A DNA stretch of 64,000 bases from an uncultured Bacteroidales bacterium (GTDB lineage: Bacteria; Bacteroidota; Bacteroidia; Bacteroidales; Muribaculaceae), in contig CAMWPM010000004.1 of the NCBI GenBank assembly GCA_947176235.1, forward strand, positions 1 through 64,000, given 5' to 3'. Positions 9,276-16,841 of the stretch are shown piece by piece. Position numbers and translations under genes: made by a program. How positions within the stretch are numbered: the stretch's first letter is position 1; each line of letters opens with the position of its first letter. The notes beneath the pieces were generated by a model that saw only the letters and a program-made list of their open reading frames with translations, did not search any database and was not told the origin of the DNA.

Positions 9276-10319
9276 TCAGAGATTGACATGCCCGCGGGCA
9301 TTGAGGATGTTGAATATCAGTTCGTGAAAGAGGTCGTAGGGATCCATGCGGCTTCCCACACCCTTGCTGCGTGCATCGAATCGCCGGATCTCGGAGATTA
9401 TCTCGATGAGCTGCCATGCCGAGTAATTACGGATTCCTGATCTAATTTCTTTTAGCTGCCATGCTTTTGGAATTCTAAGTGTAGACATAAGAGACTCGTC
9501 GGACTTATCGGGAGTATAGATGGTCACCAACAAATTTGAAAAATAGTTGGCCAGATTCGGAGAAAACAACACGTAGGGGATCTCCTTGGGATTGCGACGG
9601 AAATAGTCGACGATGGTAAATGCCTTCGGAGCGTCACGGAGCGACAGCGCCTTGATAAGTTCAAAAAGATTGTAATCCTTGCTGATGCCGATGTTGCGCT
9701 GGATGCTTTCGGGGGTGATGGTGGCTCCGGGACCGAGCACCATAGCGAGTTTTCCCACCTGATTGTAGATGCGGGAGAGGTCGGTGCCGACAAAATCGCG
9801 GAGCATCTCCTGGGCTTTCGGCTCTATACGAAGCCCGCGCTCCGCCACTACTTCGGCGATAGTGGGGAGGATTGAACGCTCGTTGAGCTTCTTCGATTCA
9901 TAGACGATTCCCCCTCCCTTCTTCATCGCGTCGGTCAGTGCCTTGCATTTAGCCTCGGCTCCACGCGAACAGATGACGAGGACGGTGGAGGGTGACGGGG
10001 CGGCAGCGTAAGGAGCGAGGGCGTTGAGCCAGTTGCCTCCGCAGCCCGACACCTGCGCTTCCTTGACGATGACCACTACACGGTCGCCCATCATCGGACA
10101 TCGCCGGCAGAAGTCGATGACGCGCGAAGGCGAATTCTCAAGTGCGTAAAGGATTGTGCGGTCAAAGGCGCGATCCTCCTCGGGAATCACTTCCTCAAAA
10201 GCCTTGACAAGCTCGTCGATATAGTAGCCCTCATCGCCATGCAGGAGGTAGACGGGTGCAAACTGACGGCTCTCGATGAGGCGTCGGAGTGAACTATATG
10301 TAACGGTTTCGGCTGCCAC
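9276..10319 (-). CDS. holA: DNA polymerase III subunit delta
   Basis: The delta subunit of the clamp loader opens the sliding clamp during replication. The 347-residue protein shows the conserved N-terminus APVYLLHGDEGYYIDELVKA (residues 17-36). The AAA+-like middle region and the C-terminal collar domain follow, with SKDYNLFELIKALSLRD near the linker and a final MDPYDLFHELIFNIL. Length fits the family. The gene is divergent from an HsdR_N-like gene; in Bacteroidetes these two are often neighbours, which supports both calls. No strong promoter was recognised on the minus strand in the 94-base divergent gap. Confidence 0.92.
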   Translation of the reverse strand: MAAETVTYSSLRRLIESRQFAPVYLLHGDEGYYIDELVKAFEEVIPEEDRAFDRTILYALENSPSRVIDFCRRCPMMGDRVVVIVKEAQVSGCGGNWLNALAPYAAAPSPSTVLVICSRGAEAKCKALTDAMKKGGGIVYESKKLNERSILPTIAEVVAERGLRIEPKAQEMLRDFVGTDLSRIYNQVGKLAMVLGPGATITPESIQRNIGISKDYNLFELIKALSLRDAPKAFTIVDYFRRNPKEIPYVLFSPNLANYFSNLLVTIYTPDKSDESLMSTLRIPKAWQLKEIRSGIRNYSAWQLIEIISEIRRFDARSKGVGSRMDPYDLFHELIFNILNARGHVNL

Positions 10320-10401
10320 TGTTTGAAGGAATGTGAATGATGAGGTATCGGTAAATGAATTTTATTGCCTGAGCCATTAGGCTCCGAATGGTATAATTTG
10401 C

Positions 10402-10416
10402 TAACTTTGCGCCATG
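10402..10416 (+). promoter_or_regulatory. -7 element set directly before the start codon
   Basis: TAACTTTG (10402-10409), then CGCC, then ATG at 10414. If this is the active -7 element, transcription would start at or next to the ATG, giving a leaderless or near-leaderless mRNA. Confidence 0.5.
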
Positions 10417-10893
10417 ATGCCCCCGCTAAACCTACCGCCTGCCCGCCTCAACATCCGACGGGATGAACGTAGCGGCGAAGTCAGAGTGTTTGACCGCCTG
10501 CGCCGCAAATGGATCGTGCTTACCCCCGAGGAGTGGGTGCGCCAGCACTTCACGCGGATGCTTATCGACCGGCTTGGTTATCCTGAGGGCAGGATGGCAA
10601 ACGAGGTGTCGCTGACGCTCAACGGTACGGCGCGGAGATGCGATACGGTGGTGTTCGATTCCCGCTGCGAGCCGGAGGTGATAGTGGAGTACAAGGCTCC
10701 GACGGTACCGGTGACACAAGCCGTTTTCGACCAGATAGTGCGCTACAACATGGTGATGAAGGCGCGGATGCTGATCGTGAGCAACGGGATAAACCACTAT
10801 TGCTGCCTGATAGACTACGCTACGCACAGCTACCGGTTTCTGCCCGAAATCCCTGCGTACAGCCACTTCCGGGAACAGGCGGATCAGAAGTAG
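10414..10893 (+). CDS. HsdR N-terminal-domain-like PD-(D/E)xK protein
   Basis: A 159-residue protein made only of a type I restriction enzyme R-subunit N-terminal-like domain (HSDR_N_2). It has the PD-(D/E)xK nuclease core: D77 (RRCDTVV) and E92-x-K94 (VEYKAP), with TPEEWVRQHF near residue 37 before it. There is no helicase domain, no HsdM/HsdS neighbour and no methylase in the window, so it is not a restriction system. In Bacteroidetes this stand-alone protein is commonly next to holA, suggesting a housekeeping DNA role. The last ten bases overlap the tail of the convergent beta-barrel gene. Confidence 0.8.
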   Translation: MMPPLNLPPARLNIRRDERSGEVRVFDRLRRKWIVLTPEEWVRQHFTRMLIDRLGYPEGRMANEVSLTLNGTARRCDTVVFDSRCEPEVIVEYKAPTVPVTQAVFDQIVRYNMVMKARMLIVSNGINHYCCLIDYATHSYRFLPEIPAYSHFREQADQK

Positions 10894-11492
10894 CGGAGAA
10901 GCGTAATGGTCCAGGTGCGGTTCTTGGCGGTGAAGTCGTCGAGAAGCTTTGTCTGGACCGCGGTGGACATGCCCCAGCAGTAGGATGCCTGAAGCTGCCA
11001 GCGGGTCATGATCTCCACTCCGATGCCACACTGCAGTCCGAGTTCGGCAAATGAATAATCAAGTGCAGGGATCTTGCTGTGCCCTAAAAGGAAATCAAAT
11101 GTCGGACCACCGAACACGTAGGGGGCGATGTAATCCTCGAGTCCCTGCATACGGGTCCACTTGAAACGGAGATTGACAGGGATGGACAGGTAGTGGAGCG
11201 ATGACATGGGATTGCCATATTCCTTCCACACTTCTTTTTCGCCGAGGTAGAGCTTGGCACCGCGCAGGGAATAGAACGCACCGAGATCAATACCGAATCC
11301 AATGCCGGGGAACATGAGTTCGCCCATCACACCGGCATGGAATCCGACACGGCTGTCGACTTTGAGGAGGGGCTGATTGAACTTGAGGGTGGTGAAATCC
11401 ACGCCAACGGCGGGAGCGTAGCGGAACTGTGCCGAAGCACTGAACGATGCCAGCGTCAGCACCACCACGATTATTGAAAGAAAACGTCGCAT
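10884..11492 (-). CDS. PorT-family outer-membrane beta-barrel protein
   Basis: A 202-residue protein with a signal peptide (about 1-21, ending ASFSASA) and alternating hydrophobic beta strands that end in Phe (RTWTITLLRYF), as expected for a small outer-membrane barrel. Segments such as GFHAGVMGELMF and LHYLSIPVNLRFKW fit the PorT/OmpA-like beta-barrel (outer membrane protein beta-barrel domain) family. It lies nine bases after hisS, so the two are probably cotranscribed, although no functional link is obvious. The specific role is unknown; PorT itself belongs to type IX secretion, but that is not implied for every family member. Confidence 0.7.
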   Translation of the reverse strand: MRRFLSIIVVVLTLASFSASAQFRYAPAVGVDFTTLKFNQPLLKVDSRVGFHAGVMGELMFPGIGFGIDLGAFYSLRGAKLYLGEKEVWKEYGNPMSSLHYLSIPVNLRFKWTRMQGLEDYIAPYVFGGPTFDFLLGHSKIPALDYSFAELGLQCGIGVEIMTRWQLQASYCWGMSTAVQTKLLDDFTAKNRTWTITLLRYF

Positions 11493-11501
11493 ATTTCAGA
11501 T

Positions 11502-12893
11502 TTATTTAAGTAATGGATTTCCTCCGTTAGCGAAGCAGGCAATAATCTCATCGACCGTGAGAAGCTGCTGGGTGCCTTCCACCATGTTTTTCAAAGTGAT
11601 CTTGCCGGCGGCAAGCTCATCTTCGCCGATTATCGCCACATAAGGGATGGAGAGGGCGTTGGCGTAAGCCATCTGTTTCTTCATCTTCGACGAATCGGGA
11701 TAGATGTCGGTCGGGATACCAGCCTCGCGCATCTTCTTGATGGCTTTCATGGCGGCGACAGCCTCGACAGCACCAAAGTTGGTGAACATCACGGTAGTGC
11801 CGGATTTGACATCGTCGGGATAAAGGTCGAGAGCATTGAGGACGTCGTAGATGCGGTCGGCGCCAAAGGAGATGCCTACGCCTGATACGCCGGGCAATCC
11901 GAAGACTCCCGTAAGGTTGTCGTAGCGGCCTCCACCTGTGATGCTGCCGATCTCTACGTCGAGAGCTTTCACTTCGATGATGGTGCCGGTGTAGTAGTTG
12001 AGTCCGCGTGCAAGCGACACGTCGAGGTCAAGGCGGGCACGGAGTCCGAGAGCCAGACTGCCGTCGATCACCTCGCGCAGCTCCTTGACTCCGAGTGTAC
12101 CGATCTCGGAGGGCGCGAGAAGCTCTGAAAGTTTTTCAAGGCGCTCCTCTGTGGTGCCGTCAATAGCAAGAATGGGCTGAAGCGCCTCAATTGCCTCGGC
12201 TGACAGACCTCGCCCGGCAAGCTCCGCATTGACGTTGTCGATTCCGATTTTGTCGATTTTGTCGATAGCAACGGTTATGTCGATGATCTTGTCGGGTGCT
12301 CCGATAAGCTCGGCGATTCCGGCAAGCACCTTGCGGTTGTTGAGCTTGATGGCGATGTTGATGTGCAGGCGCGAGAACACCTCGTCAATGAGCTGGAGCA
12401 GCTCGATCTCGTTGATCAGCGACGGACTGCCGATGACGTCGGCGTCGCACTGGTAGAACTCGCGGTAGCGCCCTTTCTGGGGTCGGTCGGCACGCCACAC
12501 GGGCTGAATCTGGTAGCGCTTGAAGGGGAACTGGATGTCGGATCGGTGCTGGACGACGTAACGCGCGAAGGGCACGGTGAGGTCGTAGCGCAGACCCTTC
12601 TCGCACAGCTGGGGCGCGAGACGCGCCGTCTCTCCGGCGTCGATAAGCGCACGATCGGCTCCACGGAGGAAGTCGCCGGAATTGAGGATCTTGAAGAGGA
12701 GTTTATCACCTTCCTCGCCGTATTTTCCCATGAGCGTGGAGAGATTCTCCATCGCCGGTGTCTCGATCTGGCTGAAGCCGTAGAGACGGAACACGGTGCG
12801 GATGGTGTCGAAGATGTAGTTGCGGCGCGCCATCTCCACGGGTGAGAAATCGCGCGTCCCCTTTGGAATCGAGGGTTTCTGTATGTTAGCCAT
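11502..12893 (-). CDS. hisS: Histidyl-tRNA synthetase
   Basis: Class II synthetase that charges tRNA-His in the cytosol. The 463-residue protein has motif 1 ([17 protein letters not shown]), motif 2 ([20 protein letters not shown]) and the histidine-specific [14 protein letters not shown] near residues 295-308. A C-terminal anticodon-binding domain follows ([10 protein letters not shown] onwards to about residue 455). It has its own promoter in the gap after cdaA and reads on into the beta-barrel gene. Confidence 0.96.
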   Translation of the reverse strand: MANIQKPSIPKGTRDFSPVEMARRNYIFDTIRTVFRLYGFSQIETPAMENLSTLMGKYGEEGDKLLFKILNSGDFLRGADRALIDAGETARLAPQLCEKGLRYDLTVPFARYVVQHRSDIQFPFKRYQIQPVWRADRPQKGRYREFYQCDADVIGSPSLINEIELLQLIDEVFSRLHINIAIKLNNRKVLAGIAELIGAPDKIIDITVAIDKIDKIGIDNVNAELAGRGLSAEAIEALQPILAIDGTTEERLEKLSELLAPSEIGTLGVKELREVIDGSLALGLRARLDLDVSLARGLNYYTGTIIEVKALDVEIGSITGGGRYDNLTGVFGLPGVSGVGISFGADRIYDVLNALDLYPDDVKSGTTVMFTNFGAVEAVAAMKAIKKMREAGIPTDIYPDSSKMKKQMAYANALSIPYVAIIGEDELAAGKITLKNMVEGTQQLLTVDEIIACFANGGNPLLK

Positions 12894-12924
12894 TTCGCGG
12901 ATGAGGTATTATCGTGAGAAAGTG

Positions 12925-12955
12925 CAAAAATAATGAATTTTCGGGACTCAGGCAA
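12925..12955 (-). promoter_or_regulatory. Promoter for hisS
   Basis: On the minus strand TTG (12955-12953), 20 bases, TATTTTTG (12932-12925), about 30 bases before the start codon. Confidence 0.6.
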
Positions 12956-12970
12956 TGAAGCGCACCGTTA

Positions 12971-13750
12971 TCAGCTGTTAAATCGGAATTGCGACAGGCG
13001 ATGCTCAAGTTCGGTGGAGGTGAGTCGGGTGGAAAGCTGCCCGCGGTGAGCGAGGGAAATGCCTCCCGTCTCCTCCGACACCACGATGGCAACGGCGTCG
13101 GTGGCTTGTGAAATGCCGAGTGCCGAACGGTGGCGCAGTCCAAGGGCGCGTGGCAGGTCGGTGGAGTGGCTGACGGGTAGGATACATCCGGCTGACACGA
13201 GGCGGTCGTGGGCTATGATCAGGGCGCCGTCGTGGAGGGGGGAGTTCTTGAAGAAGATATTCTCGATCAGGCGTGAATTGATGTTGGCGTCGATGATGTC
13301 GCCGGTCTTTTCGTACTCCTCCAGGGGCACTTCCTGCTCGATTACGATGAGGGCGCCGGTCTTGCTCTTAGCCATGTTCATGCAGGCGTAGACCACGGGC
13401 ATGACGTAGCGGCGGTTGTCGGTCAGTTCGTCGCCTTTCTGATGGTGGTGGAGGATGTCGCTCAGCAGTTTCCACCGTTTTTTGGATCCGAGTTCGACAA
13501 GAAAGCGTTTTATCTGGTTCTGAAAGAGAATGACGAGAATCAGCAGACCTATGGACATGAACTTGTCAAGAATCGTGCCTATCAGACGCATGTCGAGGAT
13601 CTCGGATGCGATGACCCAGACGATGATGAAGGCGAGGACGCCGTAGAAGATGTTGATGGTGCCCGACTCCTTCATGAGCTTGTAGAGGGAGTAGAGGAGG
13701 AATGCAACCAGGACGATGTCGAGGATATCTTTTATGCCGAATGAAGCCAT
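12971..13750 (-). CDS. cdaA: Membrane diadenylate cyclase CdaA
   Basis: Makes the second messenger c-di-AMP from two ATP. The 259-residue protein has three N-terminal membrane helices (about 8-25, 33-52 and 58-77) followed by a DAC domain with the active-site DGA (in SPLHDGALII, near residue 173) and RHR (GLRHRSALG, near 206) motifs. It starts three bases after the folP stop, so the two are one operon; this folP-cdaA pairing is common in Bacteroidetes. CdaA-type cyclases usually set c-di-AMP for potassium and cell-wall homeostasis. No phosphodiesterase or c-di-AMP riboswitch is visible in the window. Confidence 0.94.
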   Translation of the reverse strand: MASFGIKDILDIVLVAFLLYSLYKLMKESGTINIFYGVLAFIIVWVIASEILDMRLIGTILDKFMSIGLLILVILFQNQIKRFLVELGSKKRWKLLSDILHHHQKGDELTDNRRYVMPVVYACMNMAKSKTGALIVIEQEVPLEEYEKTGDIIDANINSRLIENIFFKNSPLHDGALIIAHDRLVSAGCILPVSHSTDLPRALGLRHRSALGISQATDAVAIVVSEETGGISLAHRGQLSTRLTSTELEHRLSQFRFNS

Positions 13751-13753
13751 GGA

Positions 13754-14644
13754 TCAGGAGGGAATACTGGAGGAGTGTAAGTTGGGGAATGTGAGGGATA
13801 CAAGGTTGACTGCCTGACGCGCTTCTGCCACGTCGTGGACCCGGAGGATTGACGCTCCGCCGAGAAGGGCGATGGTGTTTGCCACGGTGGTGGCGTTGAG
13901 CGCCTCGGAGGGGGAGAGTGAAAGCGGCTTGGTGAGCATCGACTTGCGAGAGACTCCCACGAGCAGCGGACGCTCAAGGGCGGCGAAAAGGGGCAGTGAG
14001 CGTAGAAGCTCGAGATTCTGACCGGTCGTCTTGCTGAATCCGAAGCCGGGATCGACAATGACGTCGGACACTCCGAGCAGCGAGAGGCGATGGAGCGCGG
14101 GCGCAAGCTCGCGCATGACGGTGGCAGCCACGGCGCCGGGGGAGTAGGCAGTGTCATCCATCATCCGCGCAGGAGTGGCGCCCCGCATGTGCATCAGCAC
14201 GTAGGGCAGGCGACGGTCGGCTGCCAGTCGCCATATATCTTCGCCGGAATGGTTGCCGCCTGAAATGTCGTTGATTATCACCGCGCCATGACGGCTGACG
14301 ATGTCGGATGCAACGGATGCGCGGAACGTATCGACTGATACCGGAATATCGGGGGCTTCGCTGCGGATTACCTCCATCGCGGCATCGAGGCGACGTAACT
14401 CGTCGAAGGCACTGACGTCGGCGCATCCCGGACGTGTGGAATAACCTCCCACGTCGATGATGTCGGCTCCGTCAGCCACCATCTGCCGCACTCTCGCAGC
14501 AAGAAGATCGGGCGCGTCACAGGAATCGACGCGCGATCCCTCGTAGAAGGAGTCGGGAGTGACGTTGATTATGCCCATGACCGCAGGACGCGACCAGGAA
14601 TGGAGGCGCCCGCCGAGACAGATGGAAAATATGGGTGACTGCAT
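13754..14644 (-). CDS. folP: Dihydropteroate synthase
   Basis: Folate-pathway enzyme that joins 6-hydroxymethyl-dihydropterin pyrophosphate and p-aminobenzoate. The 296-residue protein carries the pterin-binding signatures: MGIINVTPDSFYEGSR near residues 23-38, ADIIDVGGYSTRPG near 60, VSVDTFRASVA near 100, and NDISGG near 125. The C-terminal GVSRKSM loop is the sulfonamide-contact region. First gene of a folP-cdaA operon behind a consensus promoter. The SDS start fits the family, with no conserved residues before it. Confidence 0.95.
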   Translation of the reverse strand: MQSPIFSICLGGRLHSWSRPAVMGIINVTPDSFYEGSRVDSCDAPDLLAARVRQMVADGADIIDVGGYSTRPGCADVSAFDELRRLDAAMEVIRSEAPDIPVSVDTFRASVASDIVSRHGAVIINDISGGNHSGEDIWRLAADRRLPYVLMHMRGATPARMMDDTAYSPGAVAATVMRELAPALHRLSLLGVSDVIVDPGFGFSKTTGQNLELLRSLPLFAALERPLLVGVSRKSMLTKPLSLSPSEALNATTVANTIALLGGASILRVHDVAEARQAVNLVSLTFPNLHSSSIPS

Positions 14645-14696
14645 CGCGTGACGGAGGATTGGGTAGGTGGAGGAAACCGATGACCGTTTCGGGGTT

Positions 14697-14728
14697 CAAA
14701 GTTACTGAATTTCCTCCGTTCCACCAAA
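14697..14728 (-). promoter_or_regulatory. Consensus promoter for folP-cdaA
   Basis: On the minus strand TTTG (14728-14725), 20 bases, TAACTTTG (14704-14697). The leader is about 45 bases. Confidence 0.75.
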
Positions 14729-14741
14729 TGCAGGGGGTGAT

Positions 14742-14780
14742 GAAAAATGACAGGCTGCGACTTGTCACGGTCGCAGCCTG
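14742..14780 (-). terminator. Intrinsic terminator after the glucokinase gene
   Basis: A perfect 11-bp stem CAGGCTGCGAC/GTCGCAGCCTG with an 8-base loop, followed on the minus strand by TCATTTTTC. It lies 60 bases after the stop codon and closes the transcript that carries glk. Confidence 0.85.
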
Positions 14781-14839
14781 AAGAGGGGAGAATGGACCGG
14801 GGCGCACAAAGCGCCTGATCCATGCTTATGATGTCAATC

Positions 14840-15841
14840 TTATTTGGCTTCCCAGCCGAGTGCACTTGCACCGAGCACTGCGGCGTCGCTCTCCTTGAGA
14901 TCGCTGAGCAGAATCTTGATCTTGCCGCGGTGCATAGGCATGTTGTTGCGCTCGAATGCCTCGCGGAGGGGACGCATAAGGAGCTCGCCGCTCTTGGATA
15001 GTCCGCCGAAAATGATGAATGCCTCGGGCGATGTGAAGGAAGCGAAGTCGGCGAGTGCCTCGCCGAGAACGCGTCCGGTGAACTCAAATACATCCTTGGC
15101 AATCTTGTCGCCGGCTACAGCTGCGTCGTAGACGTCCTTGGAGGTGATGTCCTCGGCGGGAATGTTGCGGAGGATTGAAGGCTCGTCCTTGCGCGCCTCA
15201 AGGAACTCGCGTGCCGTGCGTGCCACACCGGTGGCTGAACAATACGTCTCAAGGCAGCCTTCACGACCACAACCGCAGAGACGTCCGTTGCGACGTACTA
15301 TCACATGCCCGAGCTCTCCTGCCATACCGTCGGCGCCGTAGACCATCTGACCGTTGACAACCACACCGCTGCCTACGCCGGTGCCGAGAGTGATCATGAT
15401 GAAATCCTTCATGCCTCGTGCCACACCATAGGTCATTTCGCCGATAGCTGCGGCGTTGGCGTCGTTGGTGACGGCGGCAGGTACACCAAACTTCTCGCTG
15501 ATAAGCTTGGTGAGGGGTATGGGTGCAGGCCAGGGCAGATTGACCTGAGTCTCGATCATGCCGTTGTAGTAGTTGCCGTTAGGAGCTCCGATGCCTATGC
15601 CGTGAAGCTTGCCTTCGGCGTTGTGGACTTTAAGAAGTGCTGTGGCGCTCTCATAAAGCTCGTCGATATAGTCCTCGAACTTGGCATGTTTCTGAGTCTT
15701 GATCGAGCCTGTGGCGATTACGGTGCCACGTGCGTCGACGATACCGAATACGGTGTTGGTGCCACCTATGTCAATGCCGAGGACATAGGGCTTGCTCATG
15801 CTTGACGATGTAGCGTCGGTGCTAACGAGTGAAGATGTCAT
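14840..15841 (-). CDS. ROK-family glucokinase
   Basis: Cytosolic sugar kinase of the ROK family, 333 residues. The N-terminal phosphate loop GIDIGGTNTVFGIV, the GTGVGSGVV segment, GELGH and the zinc-binding CGCGREGC motif (about residues 187-196) are present. The set matches Bacteroidetes ROK glucokinases, although mannose- or N-acetylmannosamine-type activity cannot be excluded. Conservation begins at MSKPYVLG, so an ATG at 15799 is a good alternative start; neither start shows a clear Shine-Dalgarno sequence. It follows manA by 19 bases on the same strand, so glucose and mannose phosphate metabolism are probably cotranscribed. Confidence 0.88.
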   Translation of the reverse strand: MTSSLVSTDATSSSMSKPYVLGIDIGGTNTVFGIVDARGTVIATGSIKTQKHAKFEDYIDELYESATALLKVHNAEGKLHGIGIGAPNGNYYNGMIETQVNLPWPAPIPLTKLISEKFGVPAAVTNDANAAAIGEMTYGVARGMKDFIMITLGTGVGSGVVVNGQMVYGADGMAGELGHVIVRRNGRLCGCGREGCLETYCSATGVARTAREFLEARKDEPSILRNIPAEDITSKDVYDAAVAGDKIAKDVFEFTGRVLGEALADFASFTSPEAFIIFGGLSKSGELLMRPLREAFERNNMPMHRGKIKILLSDLKESDAAVLGASALGWEAK

Positions 15842-15860
15842 AGTCGTGAAAATAATATAG

Positions 15861-16841
15861 TTAGTTTTTTAATGGATTAGTTGCGGTAAGAATAGTGGCT
15901 TTGCCTTTTAGATCTATAACCTTAAAACAAGCTGGGATAAGGATTGTTTCGCCTTTAACAGCTTTTAAATCAGTAGCGTCGGGGGCACTGACAGTAAGCT
16001 CGCCATCAATGACCATCAGAATGGTGAAGCTGCCGGGCGCTGCTTGCAATGTGTGGCTGCCGTCAAGCAGCAGGCGGTCGACCGTGAAGTAGGGACAGCT
16101 GACGAGGGTTGCTTCGGGAGCCTGGCGGTCGTAAGCCGTCAGATAGTCGGGATAGACGGTGTAGTCGATGGCTTCGCGCGCCTGTTCGGTGTGGAGTTCG
16201 CGGGGGGTCCCGTCGGCATCTCGGCGGTCGAAATCGTAGACGCGGTAGGTGATGTCGCTGGTCTGCTGTATCTCTGCAAGCAGGTTGCCGGCACCGATGG
16301 CATGGATGCGTCCGGCCGGAAGGAAAAATACGTCGCCGGGGTGCGAGGCGTGACATGCCACGTCGTCCATTATCGTTTTTTCAGCCACGTGGGCTGTGTA
16401 GTCGTCGGGGGTTATCGGGCGTGCGAGTCCGGCATAGATCCTGGCTCCCGGGTCGGCATCGATGATGTACCACATTTCGGTCTTGCCGAAGCTGCCATGA
16501 CGGCGACGGGCAAGCTCGTCGTCGGGATGAACCTGCACGGACAGATCGCCGCGGGCGTCGATGATCTTGACAAGGAGAGGGAATGTGGTGCCGTAGCGGC
16601 TGTAGGTGGTGTCACCGACAAGCTCGCCGCGGTATTCCTCGATAAGTGATGGCAGGCTGCGCCCTGCGAGGGGTCCGTCAGCCACGATACTTTCATGACC
16701 CGGGACGCCGGAAATCTCCCAGCTTTCGCCGACGCTGTTTAGGGACGTGGAGATACCTTTATACGGTGCGATTCGCTCGCCTCCCCAAATCACGGATTTG
16801 AGGTAGGGACGGAAACGCAGAGGATACAATGCTGTGCTCAT
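15861..16841 (-). CDS. manA: Mannose-6-phosphate isomerase, class I
   Basis: Interconverts mannose 6-phosphate and fructose 6-phosphate. The 326-residue protein is the short bacterial type I form. Expected zinc ligands are visible: Gln and His in LSVQVHPDDE (near residue 97), Glu in KTEMWYIID (near 120) and His in PAGRIHAIG (near 177). Arg in TYRVYDFDR is the usual catalytic residue. Its ATG overlaps the TGA of the giant repeat protein upstream (ATGA at 16841-16838), and glucokinase follows. It therefore seems to be read by translational coupling from the surface protein gene, or from a promoter within it that I could not identify. Confidence 0.93.
   Translation of the reverse strand: MSTALYPLRFRPYLKSVIWGGERIAPYKGISTSLNSVGESWEISGVPGHESIVADGPLAGRSLPSLIEEYRGELVGDTTYSRYGTTFPLLVKIIDARGDLSVQVHPDDELARRRHGSFGKTEMWYIIDADPGARIYAGLARPITPDDYTAHVAEKTIMDDVACHASHPGDVFFLPAGRIHAIGAGNLLAEIQQTSDITYRVYDFDRRDADGTPRELHTEQAREAIDYTVYPDYLTAYDRQAPEATLVSCPYFTVDRLLLDGSHTLQAAPGSFTILMVIDGELTVSAPDATDLKAVKGETILIPACFKVIDLKGKATILTATNPLKN

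Noticed and set aside
10414-10893. Part of a type I restriction-modification system
   Set aside because: Only the R-subunit N-terminal-like domain is present, with no helicase, HsdM or HsdS. Its place next to holA argues for a housekeeping role.
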